64,000 bases of DNA. Source: an uncultured Candidatus Melainabacteria bacterium. GTDB lineage: Bacteria > Cyanobacteriota > Vampirovibrionia > Gastranaerophilales > Gastranaerophilaceae. Below, one piece after another: positions 53,230 to 62,139 of the stretch (positions are counted from its first letter, which is position 1; every line of letters begins with the position of its first letter). Made by a program: the position numbers and the translations under genes. The notes under the pieces were generated by a model, which was not told the DNA's origin, ran no database searches, and saw only the letters and a program-made list of their open reading frames with translations. The DNA is taken from positions 1 to 64,000 of the forward strand of contig CATNBA010000001.1 in assembly GCA_950096985.1 (NCBI GenBank), given 5' to 3'.

Positions 53230-54779
53230 TCAACCTAATGTAAAATGATTTATTTCTCCACATGGAAGTTTTTGTGCCTCTTTATTATATAAAAATTTTC
53301 CATAAACAGGTATTAATTCTTCACAGTTAAAATCCGGTCCCATATAAGGGAAAATAAGTGATGTCGTCAGATGTGAATTATTAATTTTATCGAAAACAAT
53401 AGTTAAATTTTTAGATTTTATTCTGTAATCCTGCAAAAGTTTACCACATATAATTTTATCATCTCTTTTTTTTGCATTAATAACACGTTCAAGTTCTTGC
53501 TTACCTATATGCAAAGAAATTATCGGAGCAAAAACAATATTTTTATCTTTAGACAAAGTATGTGATAATTCCGAATAAGGAAAGGCTTCTTCAAGCATTG
53601 ATAAACCGCTTAATACACAATCATCAACAACTACAGCAACCGCATCTTCAGGTAAATTTTCAACCGGATCAGGCATCAATTCATATTCCTGAGGTAAAAA
53701 CACATATTTAGGATTGTCTAAATGATTTACTTTTGAATATATATAATTTGCAGGCATAAAACTTTTTGTAACTGATGGTATTACAAAATATACATCATCC
53801 ATAGTTTTTCCATGTTGCTCAAGATATTCTAACAGTTGCTTGTGAATATCCTGCAAATATTGACTGTATTGTTTTGGAGTAACAACAGTCATTGTTTTAT
53901 TTAAAAAGCTCAAGATTTCTTTTTGCACCTTAGGCTTTCCTTGTGAAATTTCATCAATTATAGATTTGAATTCCTCTTTTGAAGGCAATATCGGATTTAG
54001 ATTATCAGCAATCTTTTCAGGTGTATCAATACTATCCTGCCTAATAACCTCGATATGCCCCCCCCCGAAAGCATCCTCATATTTTTATAATTTTCACCAT
54101 TCAGAATATATTGAACATTATAATCAATAGATTTACCGTTATTTTTTTGGTAGCTTTTAGCTTTTTTTAATACATCTATTGTAAAATTCTCAAAACTTTT
54201 TTCTTGATTTAAAAAATTATAACCGTTTTCAAAATTATCAAAATATACTAATTTGTAATCAAATTCTTTTATGTAGTCAAGAAAAATTTTCCTGGCTTTA
54301 GTATCCATATTTTTTACAGTATTAATCAAATTAGAATCAACTATTATAGCATTTTCTTGCCCTTTTAATTTCAAATTTTTTGAAGATATATAAGACATAA
54401 CATTCGAAATGGGTAAACTTTTATCTAAAAATGCAGACGGAAGTCCGGAAATTAAGCCTATATCATAATCGTTCAGAATTCTTTCAATAGATTCTAAACT
54501 TTTATAACTCGAAAACTGGCTTAAAACCCCCATAGTTTTATAAACATCATGCAGTGAAATTCCCGTTTTTTTAGAAACCCTGACTGCTGTTACAGCCACA
54601 TCTTGAGGTTTAACAATACCCATAGATTTTTGAAGTTTTGAATAATAAATATCACATTCTTTATCAAAATCAAATTCTGACCTGACAAAAGTATCCGGTC
54701 GAGTGACCGGTAAGCTTTGCTCAGTTCTTTTTATAGAGGTAAATAAAGGATTGTATGTTTGAATTGCATTTATTTTCAT
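53230..54779 (-). pseudogene. Two-domain protein split by a nine-G tract (probable phase-variable gene)
   Basis: Two minus-strand frames meet at a G9 tract (C9 on the plus strand, 54058-54066). The first (54779-53997) reads MKINAIQTYNPLFTSIKRTE and is then helical up to RMLSGGG, after which it wanders 19 residues out of frame to a stop. The other frame continues directly from the tract as HIEVIRQDSIDTPEKIADN into a phosphoribosyltransferase-like domain with AVVVDDCVLSGLSM, ending at 53230. One more G (G10) joins both into 516 residues. The TTG at 53988 is the only start of the second part and has no ribosome site. I read this as one gene, now out of frame. A G9 run in such an AT-rich sequence suggests slipped-strand phase variation, though an assembly error is possible. 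Confidence 0.65.
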
Positions 54780-54813
54780 ACATTATATACAAAACCTGTA
54801 AAAATATTTTTTG

Positions 54814-55119
54814 CTAGTATTGAAAATATCTGTCAAAATCTACATCGTCAAAACTGCAAAGCAATTTATATACTTCATCATCTTCATCCATTCGTTGAAA
54901 GTTGTAATTATCAAACTTCCAATATTTTGGATTAATGCCTTTTACTCGCACAATCCCTGCATCTTTTAAAATAACGAGTTTTTTCTTTACAATATCAACC
55001 GAAAGCTCAACCATTTTAGCAAGCTCAACAGCCGTAACCCAGTTTTCAACAGCACCTTTTTCAGGTGTCATAAACATGAGTTCCAGTCCTACTTTTTTCA
55101 GTTCCTTGTCTTCACACAT
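54814..55119 (-). CDS. Winged-helix DNA-binding protein (small regulator)
   Basis: This protein has 101 residues. The helix-turn-helix is VTAVELAKMVELSVDIVKKKLVILKDAGIVRVKG, in pattern like ArsR/MarR or Lrp-type winged helices. The acidic C-terminus is DEVYKLLCSFDDVDFDRYF. TAATAT lies six bases before the ATG and there is no ribosome site, so the mRNA may be leaderless. It is upstream of the phase-variable gene on the same strand, 35 bases away, and may control it. Confidence 0.7.
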   Translation of the reverse strand: MCEDKELKKVGLELMFMTPEKGAVENWVTAVELAKMVELSVDIVKKKLVILKDAGIVRVKGINPKYWKFDNYNFQRMDEDDEVYKLLCSFDDVDFDRYFQY

Positions 55120-55153
55120 ACGTATATATTAAAACCAAATCAAAAAAATTTTA

Positions 55154-56329
55154 TCATATTTTTGTATTAAATATTTGTACAGCTCTTGGTAAAATTCCTA
55201 AACAGTATGAAATTGCAACTCCATAATTTGTAATCGGAACATTCGCTTTACTGCTGAGCAAAATTCTGGACAATACCTCACGTCTGTTTGTCATACAAGC
55301 CCCGCAATGAATTATAAGTTTGTAATCTTTGATATCAGGAAAGTCATGTCCTGCATAATTATGAATAACAAGATTTTTACCTGTTTTTTTGCGTAAAAGA
55401 TTAGGGATTTTAACACGTCCTATATCATCTTCTATCGCATGATGTGTACAACTTTCAAGGATTAAAACCAAATCGCCGTCTTGCAGGTTTTCAATCGCCT
55501 GTGCACCCTTAACAAATTCATCCAAATCACCTTTTAACCTTGCAAACAAAATCGAAAAAGACGTTAAAGGAATATTATCGGGCACAATTTCGCTGACTTT
55601 TCTAAACGCCTGACTATCTGTAATAACAAGCGCAGGCAGAGTTTTCAAATTATCCAAAGCCTGTTTTAATTCCGTTTCTTTAACCACATAAGTCAAACAA
55701 TTACTGTCCAAAAGGTCGCGCAAAGTCTGAACCTGCGGTAAAATAATTCTTCCCTTAGGCGCTTCTTTGTCTATAGGTATAACAAGAATTACAGTGCTTT
55801 TCGGCTCGATTAAATCCCCTGCAATTTTTGGAGAATTTACAAAATCATCAGGCAAAAGCTTTACAAGTGCCTCTTTGAACTTAAAAACAAGCTGTTCATC
55901 ATCTTTGACGGATGTATAAAGTGCATCTCTATCAAGTACAGGTTTTTCAATATCACATTTGTTAACCACAATCAGGTAGGGAATTTTCAACTCTTCAAAT
56001 TTTTCAATAAGCTCGTTTTCATATTCGCCCAATCCAGTGTTGTCACAAACAATTACTGCAATATCAATGCGGTTTAAAACTTTTAAAGTCTTTTCAATAC
56101 GCTCCTTGCCAAGCACAGATGTATCGTCAAGCCCTGCTGTGTCCAAAAAAGTTACAGGCCCTACAGGCAAAAGTTCCATTGATTTTTCAACGACATCGGT
56201 CGTAGTTCCCGCAACATCAGAAACAATAGAAATTTCCTGATTGGTAATTCTGTTTAATAACGACGATTTTCCAACATTAGTTCTGCCGAAAACTCCGATA
56301 TGCAAACGCATTGACTTAAGTGTTTTCAT
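55154..56329 (-). CDS. hydF: [FeFe]-hydrogenase H-cluster maturation GTPase HydF
   Basis: This protein has 391 residues. The N-terminal GTPase has GRTNVGKSSLLNRI, DVAGTTTDV, DTAGLDD and NKCD. A dimerisation domain follows, then the cluster-binding domain with CTH at 294-296 and HCGAC at 341-345, the CxH...HCxxC pattern of HydF. It carries the 2Fe subcluster to the hydrogenase. HydE and HydG are not in the window. AAGGAG precedes the ATG. The hydrogenases it serves are at 58881 and 62140. Confidence 0.96.
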   Translation of the reverse strand: MKTLKSMRLHIGVFGRTNVGKSSLLNRITNQEISIVSDVAGTTTDVVEKSMELLPVGPVTFLDTAGLDDTSVLGKERIEKTLKVLNRIDIAVIVCDNTGLGEYENELIEKFEELKIPYLIVVNKCDIEKPVLDRDALYTSVKDDEQLVFKFKEALVKLLPDDFVNSPKIAGDLIEPKSTVILVIPIDKEAPKGRIILPQVQTLRDLLDSNCLTYVVKETELKQALDNLKTLPALVITDSQAFRKVSEIVPDNIPLTSFSILFARLKGDLDEFVKGAQAIENLQDGDLVLILESCTHHAIEDDIGRVKIPNLLRKKTGKNLVIHNYAGHDFPDIKDYKLIIHCGACMTNRREVLSRILLSSKANVPITNYGVAISYCLGILPRAVQIFNTKI

Positions 56330-56340
56330 AAATACTCCTT

Positions 56341-56368
56341 AAAAAAGCACCCTTTCGGGTGCTTTTAA
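56341..56368 (-). terminator. Intrinsic terminator of rpsO
   Basis: AAAAGCACCC and GGGTGCTTTT pair around TTTC, between rpsO and hydF. Confidence 0.85.
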
Positions 56369-56370
56369 AA

Positions 56371-56634
56371 TTAACCGCGGATACCGAGTTTTTTAATCAA
56401 TTCTCTGTATTCGTCAAGATTTTGAGATTTCAAATAAGAAAGTAATCTCTTTCTTTTACCTACCATCATTAAAAGACCTCTTTTTGTAGCGAAATCTTTT
56501 TTATTAGATTTAAGGTGTTCAGTAAGTTCAGAGATTTTTTTGCTCATCATAGCAACTTGAACAGCAGTTGAACCTGTGTCCTTTTCATTTTTGCCATAAG
56601 CACTGATAATTTCTTGTTTGTTTTTTAAGTTCAT
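56371..56634 (-). CDS. rpsO: 30S ribosomal protein S15
   Basis: The start at 56634 ([10 protein letters not shown], with AAGGAA upstream) gives the usual 87 residues. Conserved blocks are [21 protein letters not shown], shown here in part, and [17 protein letters not shown]. It binds 16S rRNA in the small subunit platform. It is not followed by pnp as in many bacteria; instead a terminator and hydF follow. Confidence 0.96.
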   Translation of the reverse strand: MNLKNKQEIISAYGKNEKDTGSTAVQVAMMSKKISELTEHLKSNKKDFATKRGLLMMVGKRKRLLSYLKSQNLDEYRELIKKLGIRG

Positions 56635-56734
56635 CGTAATTTCCTTTACTTGTTGAGTGATTATTGGCGTAAGCACTCTACAAAATGCATGATAATATAT
56701 AAAGGAAAAATTGCAATACCTATGTTACATTGAG

Positions 56735-57217
56735 TTAAGTAAGCCTGTGAGAAATGTCACGGCATTTTAAAAGCTTATTCCACGTACTCATATCAGCACT
56801 GTAAAAATTCTTTTCAGCCTGTGCTAATTGACTTTGCTCATAACCGCTTTCAGAATCACCATACTTATTTTGCAAAATATTATATATTTTTTCTAAAAGT
56901 TTTACATTATTTTTTAATTCTTGATACTCCGCCCAAGCAGCCTCAAATTCGGCCTGTTTCTTCTCATAACGTTCGTTCAATAAATCAATAAACTCTCGTT
57001 TTGTTGCACCCTGCTCTAAATATTCCAAAAATTGCTCACGAACATTATCGGGTAAATTTACTGCATCTGCATATAACTGTTCTTTTAAAGATTGATTAGT
57101 TTTATTATTTGAAGATAATTTCCCATCAAAAACACAATTCATAAACGGATTAGTTACAAATGATGTTAGTCTTATACTATCAGTATTTTCAGTTGTTCCA
57201 TTTACTCTTAACGACAT
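56735..57217 (-). CDS. Unrecognised coiled-coil protein
   Basis: This protein has 160 residues. The N-terminus is low-complexity (MSLRVNGTTENTDSIRLTSF). From about residue 45 it is helical and charged, with a coiled coil at about 75-120 (FIDLLNERYEKKQAEFEAAW; ELKNNVKLLEKIYNILQNKY). AAGAGAGGA is the ribosome site. There is no membrane segment. I do not recognise a family. Confidence 0.65.
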   Translation of the reverse strand: MSLRVNGTTENTDSIRLTSFVTNPFMNCVFDGKLSSNNKTNQSLKEQLYADAVNLPDNVREQFLEYLEQGATKREFIDLLNERYEKKQAEFEAAWAEYQELKNNVKLLEKIYNILQNKYGDSESGYEQSQLAQAEKNFYSADMSTWNKLLKCRDISHRLT

Positions 57218-57281
57218 AATTATCCTCTCTTATATATAAAGTATTTACTTTGTAAATAATTGCCTTTTTTGTAAAGTTTTG

Positions 57282-57290
57282 TGATAAAAT
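57282..57290 (+). promoter_or_regulatory. Extended -10 of purB, 6 bases before the start codon
   Basis: TGATAAAAT ends six bases before the ATG at 57297. As with mnmE and dxr, the transcript should be leaderless. Confidence 0.55.
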
Positions 57291-57296
57291 AAAAAT

Positions 57297-58586
57297 ATGA
57301 TTGAAAGATACTCATGCGAAGAAATGAAAAAGATATGGGATTTGCAGTCCAAGTTCCAATACTACCTTGATGTTGAAATTGCAGTAGCACAAGCCTATGC
57401 ACAAAACGGTGACTTCCCAAAAAGTGAAGTTAACGAACTTGCTAAAAAGGCAAAATTTGACCTTAAACGTATTGATGAGATTGAGGCAGAAGTGCGCCAT
57501 GACGTAATCGCATTTTTGACATGTGTTAACGAAAATCTGGGAGATTTAGCAAAATACATGCATGTTGGAATGACAAGTTCTGACGTAATCGACACAGCCT
57601 TTGCACTCCAAATTCAAGACAGCGGCAAAATTATACTTAAAGATTTGGATGATACTATTCAATCGTTAAAAGATTTGGCAAAAAAACACAAAAATACAGT
57701 CTGCATTGGACGTTCACATGGCATTCATGCAGAAGTTATGACGTTTGGCATAAAAATTTGTAATTGGATTGATATTCTTGAACGCCAAAAAGATAATTTT
57801 ATCAATGCACTTGAGCAAATTCGTGTAGGACAGATTTCTGGACCAGTAGGAACTTACAGTAATATTTCACCTGAAATTGAAAAAATTACATGTAAAAATC
57901 TCGGGCTAAAACCAGCAAAAATTTCTACGCAAATTATTGCACGTGATTATCACGCATACTTTATGCAGTCTTTAGCTTTAATTGCATCTGTGATTGAACA
58001 ATTTGCGACAGAAATCAGACACTTGCAAAGAACAGAGGTTTTGGAAGTTGAAGAAGGTTTCGGCAAAAATCAGAAAGGTTCTTCTGCAATGCCTCACAAA
58101 AAAAATCCCGTTTTATCGGAAAATTTGTGCGGTTTAGCTCGCGTTGTAAGAGCAAATTCTATTGTTGCACTTGAAAATATTGCTTTGTGGCACGAAAGAG
58201 ATATTTCTCACAGTTCGGCAGAACGTATAATTTTTCCTGACAGCTTAACTCTTGTTGACTTTATGCTGAAAAGATTTAATTCTGTAGTACAAAATCTTGT
58301 AGTTCATGAAAAAAATATGCTTAAAAATACCGATAAATTCGGCGGTATAGTTTTTTCTCAAAAAGTTTTGCTAAAACTTGTCGAAAAAGGTTTGACACGT
58401 GAAGATGCTTACCGCTTAGTACAACGTAATGCATTGGACGCTTTTGAAAATGACGGAAACTTCAAAGACAACCTTTTGAATGACAAAGAAATTTTATTAA
58501 CACCTGTTGAAATTGATGAGATTTTTAACAAGGATGAATTTTTAAAGAATATTAACGAAATATATACAAAAATCCTTGCACAATAG
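57297..58586 (+). CDS. purB: Adenylosuccinate lyase
   Basis: This protein has 429 residues. It has the fumarase/aspartase superfamily signature GSSAMPHKKNPVLSEN, with the catalytic serine on this flexible loop, and the conserved GRSHGIHAEVMTFG and TSSDVIDTAFALQ. It acts twice in purine synthesis, on SAICAR and on adenylosuccinate. It has no ribosome site and a -10 box six bases before the ATG. The hydrogenase block follows 37 bases downstream, on the same strand. Confidence 0.96.
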   Translation: MIERYSCEEMKKIWDLQSKFQYYLDVEIAVAQAYAQNGDFPKSEVNELAKKAKFDLKRIDEIEAEVRHDVIAFLTCVNENLGDLAKYMHVGMTSSDVIDTAFALQIQDSGKIILKDLDDTIQSLKDLAKKHKNTVCIGRSHGIHAEVMTFGIKICNWIDILERQKDNFINALEQIRVGQISGPVGTYSNISPEIEKITCKNLGLKPAKISTQIIARDYHAYFMQSLALIASVIEQFATEIRHLQRTEVLEVEEGFGKNQKGSSAMPHKKNPVLSENLCGLARVVRANSIVALENIALWHERDISHSSAERIIFPDSLTLVDFMLKRFNSVVQNLVVHEKNMLKNTDKFGGIVFSQKVLLKLVEKGLTREDAYRLVQRNALDAFENDGNFKDNLLNDKEILLTPVEIDEIFNKDEFLKNINEIYTKILAQ

Positions 58587-58623
58587 TAAAAAATACAGTA
58601 AAATAATAATGAGGAAGTTATAA

Positions 58624-58863
58624 ATGGCTAAAATTAATATAACGGTATGTATGGGAAGTTCGTGTTTTGCACGAGGAAACCAACAAAATCTTGCATTTAT
58701 TGAAGCGTTTATAAAAGAACATAATCTGGATGCAGAAGTTGACTTAGCAGGTACAAGATGCGAAAACAAATGCGCCCATGGTCCAAACGTCATAATTAAC
58801 GGCGTTGAGTATAATAGTGTTAATGAAGAAAAACTTGAACAAATTCTTAGCGAATTGTTATAA
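58624..58863 (+). CDS. Thioredoxin-like 2Fe-2S ferredoxin 1
   Basis: This protein has 79 residues. The four cluster cysteines are in VCMGSSCFARG and GTRCENKCAHGP, the pattern of the NuoE/HndA C-terminal thioredoxin-like [2Fe-2S] domain. It stands alone, without the NuoE helical part. GAGGAAG precedes the ATG. It lies 17 bases before the sensory hydrogenase and is a paralogue of the gene at 61797. It probably passes electrons to or from the hydrogenase. Confidence 0.85.
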   Translation: MAKINITVCMGSSCFARGNQQNLAFIEAFIKEHNLDAEVDLAGTRCENKCAHGPNVIINGVEYNSVNEEKLEQILSELL

Positions 58864-58880
58864 GAACTATGGAGTAAAAA

Positions 58881-60593
58881 ATGAATAATCAGTATGCAGT
58901 TTATACGCTGACAAACGAATGTCACGATTGCTATAAATGTATCAGGGAATGTCCGGTAAAAGCGATTAAAATCGAAAACGGACACGCATCAGTAATTCCT
59001 GATAAATGTATTGCCTGCGGAAACTGTGTAAAAACCTGTCCGTCAAATGCAAAACGAGTACGATGTGATATAGATAAAGCCAAAGCATTAATCAGGGCGC
59101 AAAAACAGGTTTATGTATCACTGGCTCCATCTTGGAGAGCTTCTTTTGAAAACTCTGCAGAAAAAATGATTGCACTTTTAAAACAATTAGGTTTTAAAGA
59201 GGTTTCGGAAACAGCATTAGGTGCTCAAGAAGTTTCAATTAAAACAGCACAAATGCTTAATAGTGCTGAAAAAGGGTTGTTCATATCCAGTGCCTGCCCG
59301 GTAATAGTTGATTATATAAAACTTTATATGCCTGAATTTACAAAATACATAACTCCTATAGGTTCACCTTTAATGACGCATTCGAAAATGCTCAAAGAAA
59401 CATACGGTGATGATATTGCTATTGTGTTTATAGGTCCTTGTATAGGCAAAAAAAATGAAGTTACATACTCGGGTCTTTTTGATGTGGCTTTAACATTTGA
59501 AGAATTGAGAATGTGGTTTAACGAAGAAATTATTGATATTACTAAAGTTGTCAAAGATGACAAGTTTCAATTTGTACCGGAATCCGCTTATGAAGGCACT
59601 CTTTATCCGATAGACGGCGGTATGAATCAAACTATTAGAAAATCAGGGATTAATGACAATGTCCAACTACTTGAAGTTTGCGGTTTGAGTGCACTACAAC
59701 GCGCATTAAAAAATCTTAATCCTGAAAAACTAGACAAAACAATATTTATTGAAACCTTAGCTTGTGAAGGCGGATGTGTAGGAGGACCATGTATATCTTC
59801 GGAAAAAGCAGGTATTACAATGGTATCAGATATTTTGACAAAAGAAAAGAAACGTGAAAATATACCTCAAGAACCATCTGTCGTTGTTGATTATAATATT
59901 GAACCGCGAAAGGTTGTAAATTCTCATTATCCGCTTCAAGAAATCTTGAAAACATTGAAAAAAATCGGTAAACATACTATTGATGATGAGCTTAACTGCG
60001 GCGGCTGCGGCTACGCAACGTGCCGCGACCTTGCAAAAGCACTGCTTGAAGGCGATGCTGAAACTTCAATGTGTGTTTCCTATATGAGAAAAATCGCAAT
60101 GAGAAAAGCGGCAGCAATGATTAGATGCATGCCTTCTGCAATTGTAATGGTAGACAATAATTTAAACATTATGGAAGCAAATGACAGTTTTATGAAAATG
60201 TTTACCGGCGATATGTATGATGTTTTCAAAAATCGTCCAGACGGTTTAACAGGTGCAGCGCTTGACAGAATTGTTGATTTTGCAGATATTTTTAAAACAA
60301 CATTGAAAACAGGAAAAGACTTGCATAAAGAACGCTATCACGTTAAAGGCAGATTATACGACATTTCTGCATTTACAATTGAAGAAAATGAAATTGTTGG
60401 TGCAGTTATAACTGATGTAACTTCTACAGAAACAAACAGAGAAAAAATTTCACAAAAAGCACATGAAGTTATTTCGAAAAATATTTCTATTGTTCAAGAA
60501 ATAGCCTGCCTGCTTGGTGAACACATGGTTGAAACGGAAACACTTTTAAGTTCAATCGCCGAAGATTATGAAAAAGAAAATGAGGAAACTTAA
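58881..60593 (+). CDS. Sensory-type [FeFe]-hydrogenase with PAS domain (HydS-like)
   Basis: This protein has 570 residues. Two 4Fe-4S sites open it (Cys 14/17/20/24 and 43/46/49/53). The H-cluster domain has SACP at 137-140, GPCIGKKNE around Cys187 and CEGGCVGGPC around 295-304. A Fes-type CGGCGYATC cluster motif and a C-terminal PAS domain follow. In catalytic enzymes the first H-cluster motif reads TSCCP. Here the first Cys, the proton-relay residue, is Ala, as is known in the putative sensor HydS. It is followed by a PP2C-like phosphatase, also as in sensory hydrogenase loci. I infer hydrogen or redox sensing with output through that phosphatase. Confidence 0.85.
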   Translation: MNNQYAVYTLTNECHDCYKCIRECPVKAIKIENGHASVIPDKCIACGNCVKTCPSNAKRVRCDIDKAKALIRAQKQVYVSLAPSWRASFENSAEKMIALLKQLGFKEVSETALGAQEVSIKTAQMLNSAEKGLFISSACPVIVDYIKLYMPEFTKYITPIGSPLMTHSKMLKETYGDDIAIVFIGPCIGKKNEVTYSGLFDVALTFEELRMWFNEEIIDITKVVKDDKFQFVPESAYEGTLYPIDGGMNQTIRKSGINDNVQLLEVCGLSALQRALKNLNPEKLDKTIFIETLACEGGCVGGPCISSEKAGITMVSDILTKEKKRENIPQEPSVVVDYNIEPRKVVNSHYPLQEILKTLKKIGKHTIDDELNCGGCGYATCRDLAKALLEGDAETSMCVSYMRKIAMRKAAAMIRCMPSAIVMVDNNLNIMEANDSFMKMFTGDMYDVFKNRPDGLTGAALDRIVDFADIFKTTLKTGKDLHKERYHVKGRLYDISAFTIEENEIVGAVITDVTSTETNREKISQKAHEVISKNISIVQEIACLLGEHMVETETLLSSIAEDYEKENEET

Positions 60594-60596
60594 AAA

Positions 60597-61760
60597 TTGT
60601 TTATTGATATTGATTGCAGCCAAATGAAAAAATACAATCAAAATGCCTTCGGGGATTACTTTATTTCAAAAAGATATCCTGATGAGGCAAAACTGATTGC
60701 CGTGCTCTCTGATGGTCTGGGCAGCGGAATAAAAGCGAATATATTGTCATGTATGACTGCAACAATGTTATTAAAATTTATTGAAGGTGATCAAATCCCT
60801 ATAAGCAAAGCTGCTGAAATTATTATGAACTCTTTGCCGGTTTGCAAAGTACGTCACATAAGTTATTCCACTTTTTCGGCAATTGAAGTTGATGATGAAG
60901 GAAATGCAAAAATTGTTGAAGAAGGAAACCCTGAATTCATCTGGATTAGGAATGGTGAAGTTATGAGACCCGAATATAAATCCATACCTTCTAAAACATT
61001 TAAAAACAGATGTTTAAAAGTATACAAATTAAAACTGGAGCTTGGGGACAGATTAATCACTTGCTCAGACGGCGTAACTCAAGCCGGACTTGGTGGCGGA
61101 AGATTAAAACTTGGACTCAGACGGGAAGGTTTAATTATATTAATTCAAGACAAACTTAAAGAACAGCCTGATATTTCCAGCACAGAACTTTCAAAATATC
61201 TGATAAATCAAGCAAGAAATATTGAAACAGACAGACTGCCAAAAGATGATATTTCATGCAGTGTTATATATTTTCGAGAACCAAGAAAAGCTCTTGTTTT
61301 TACAGGTCCGCCTTATCATCAGCAAAAAGATAAAGAATATGCAGAACTTTTTGCAAATTTCAAAGGCAAAAAAGCAATCGCCGGCGGAACAACTGCTAAC
61401 CTCATTTCAAGAGAATTAAACCGTTCAATCACAATGGATACAACAATAAGTATAGGCAAACTCCCATCCTGCTCGTATATGGATGGTGTAGACCTCGTAA
61501 CGGAAGGTATTTTAACATTAACAAAAACTTTAGAATACTTAGAAAACGGTACAATGGATATTGACAATGCGGCAGGTAAACTGGTAAAATTCTTATTAGA
61601 CAGTGACTGCATTTATTTCATGGTAGGCGCAAAACTTAATCAGGCTCATTATGACCCTGCTTTACCTATTGAAATAGAAATCAGAAAAAATATCATTAAA
61701 AAAATGGCATGTATACTGCGTGAAAAATATTTTAAAAAAGTAAATATACACTATATGTAA
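60597..61760 (+). CDS. SpoIIE/PP2C-family serine phosphatase
   Basis: This protein has 387 residues and starts at TTG 60597, with GAGGA eleven bases upstream. Metal-binding motifs are LIAVLSDGLGSGIKAN, LITCSDGVT and DDISCSVIYF. The C-terminal 130 residues form an extra domain (GGTTANLISRELNRS; GVDLVTEGILTLTKTLEYL) of unknown role. It is three bases after the sensory hydrogenase, so co-translation is likely. It is probably the output of that sensor, acting on a phosphorylated anti-sigma-like protein. No kinase or antagonist is in the window. Confidence 0.88.
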   Translation: MFIDIDCSQMKKYNQNAFGDYFISKRYPDEAKLIAVLSDGLGSGIKANILSCMTATMLLKFIEGDQIPISKAAEIIMNSLPVCKVRHISYSTFSAIEVDDEGNAKIVEEGNPEFIWIRNGEVMRPEYKSIPSKTFKNRCLKVYKLKLELGDRLITCSDGVTQAGLGGGRLKLGLRREGLIILIQDKLKEQPDISSTELSKYLINQARNIETDRLPKDDISCSVIYFREPRKALVFTGPPYHQQKDKEYAELFANFKGKKAIAGGTTANLISRELNRSITMDTTISIGKLPSCSYMDGVDLVTEGILTLTKTLEYLENGTMDIDNAAGKLVKFLLDSDCIYFMVGAKLNQAHYDPALPIEIEIRKNIIKKMACILREKYFKKVNIHYM

Positions 61761-61796
61761 AAAATTATAACTATAGCATATAAGAAAGGATGAAGA

Positions 61797-62057
61797 ATGG
61801 CAGAAAAAATTAGTGTTAAAGTTTGTTTAGGAACAACTTGTTTTGTAATGGGCTCATCAAATTTACAGGAATTAATTGAAACAGTTCCTGCAAAATATGG
61901 TGATAAAGTTGAAGTTTCAGGCGTTCCATGTTTAGGTTTATGCTCAATTGATTGGGAATTTTCAAAAGCACCGTATGTAAAAGTTGACGATGAAGTAATC
62001 AAAGAAGCAACTGTTGAAAAAGTTTTATCAGCAATTGATGCACATTTAAATAAATAA
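61797..62057 (+). CDS. Thioredoxin-like 2Fe-2S ferredoxin 2
   Basis: This protein has 86 residues. Cluster cysteines are in VCLGTTCFVMGS and GVPCLGLCSIDW, like the ferredoxin at 58624. AAGGATGAAG precedes the ATG. It ends in a strong terminator and lies 82 bases before the group B-like hydrogenase. It may shuttle electrons for one or both hydrogenases. Confidence 0.85.
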   Translation: MAEKISVKVCLGTTCFVMGSSNLQELIETVPAKYGDKVEVSGVPCLGLCSIDWEFSKAPYVKVDDEVIKEATVEKVLSAIDAHLNK

Positions 62058-62059
62058 AC

Positions 62060-62087
62060 AAAAAGGGTCAATTTGACCCTTTTTTTG
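62060..62087 (+). terminator. Intrinsic terminator after ferredoxin 2
   Basis: AAAAAGGGTCA pairs with TTGACCCTTTTT, then a T run. It splits the sensor operon from the hydrogenase gene. Confidence 0.88.
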
Positions 62088-62139
62088 TTTATGAGATAAT
62101 ATTATCAAGGTGATATTAAAAACAAAAGGAAGTTGAAAA

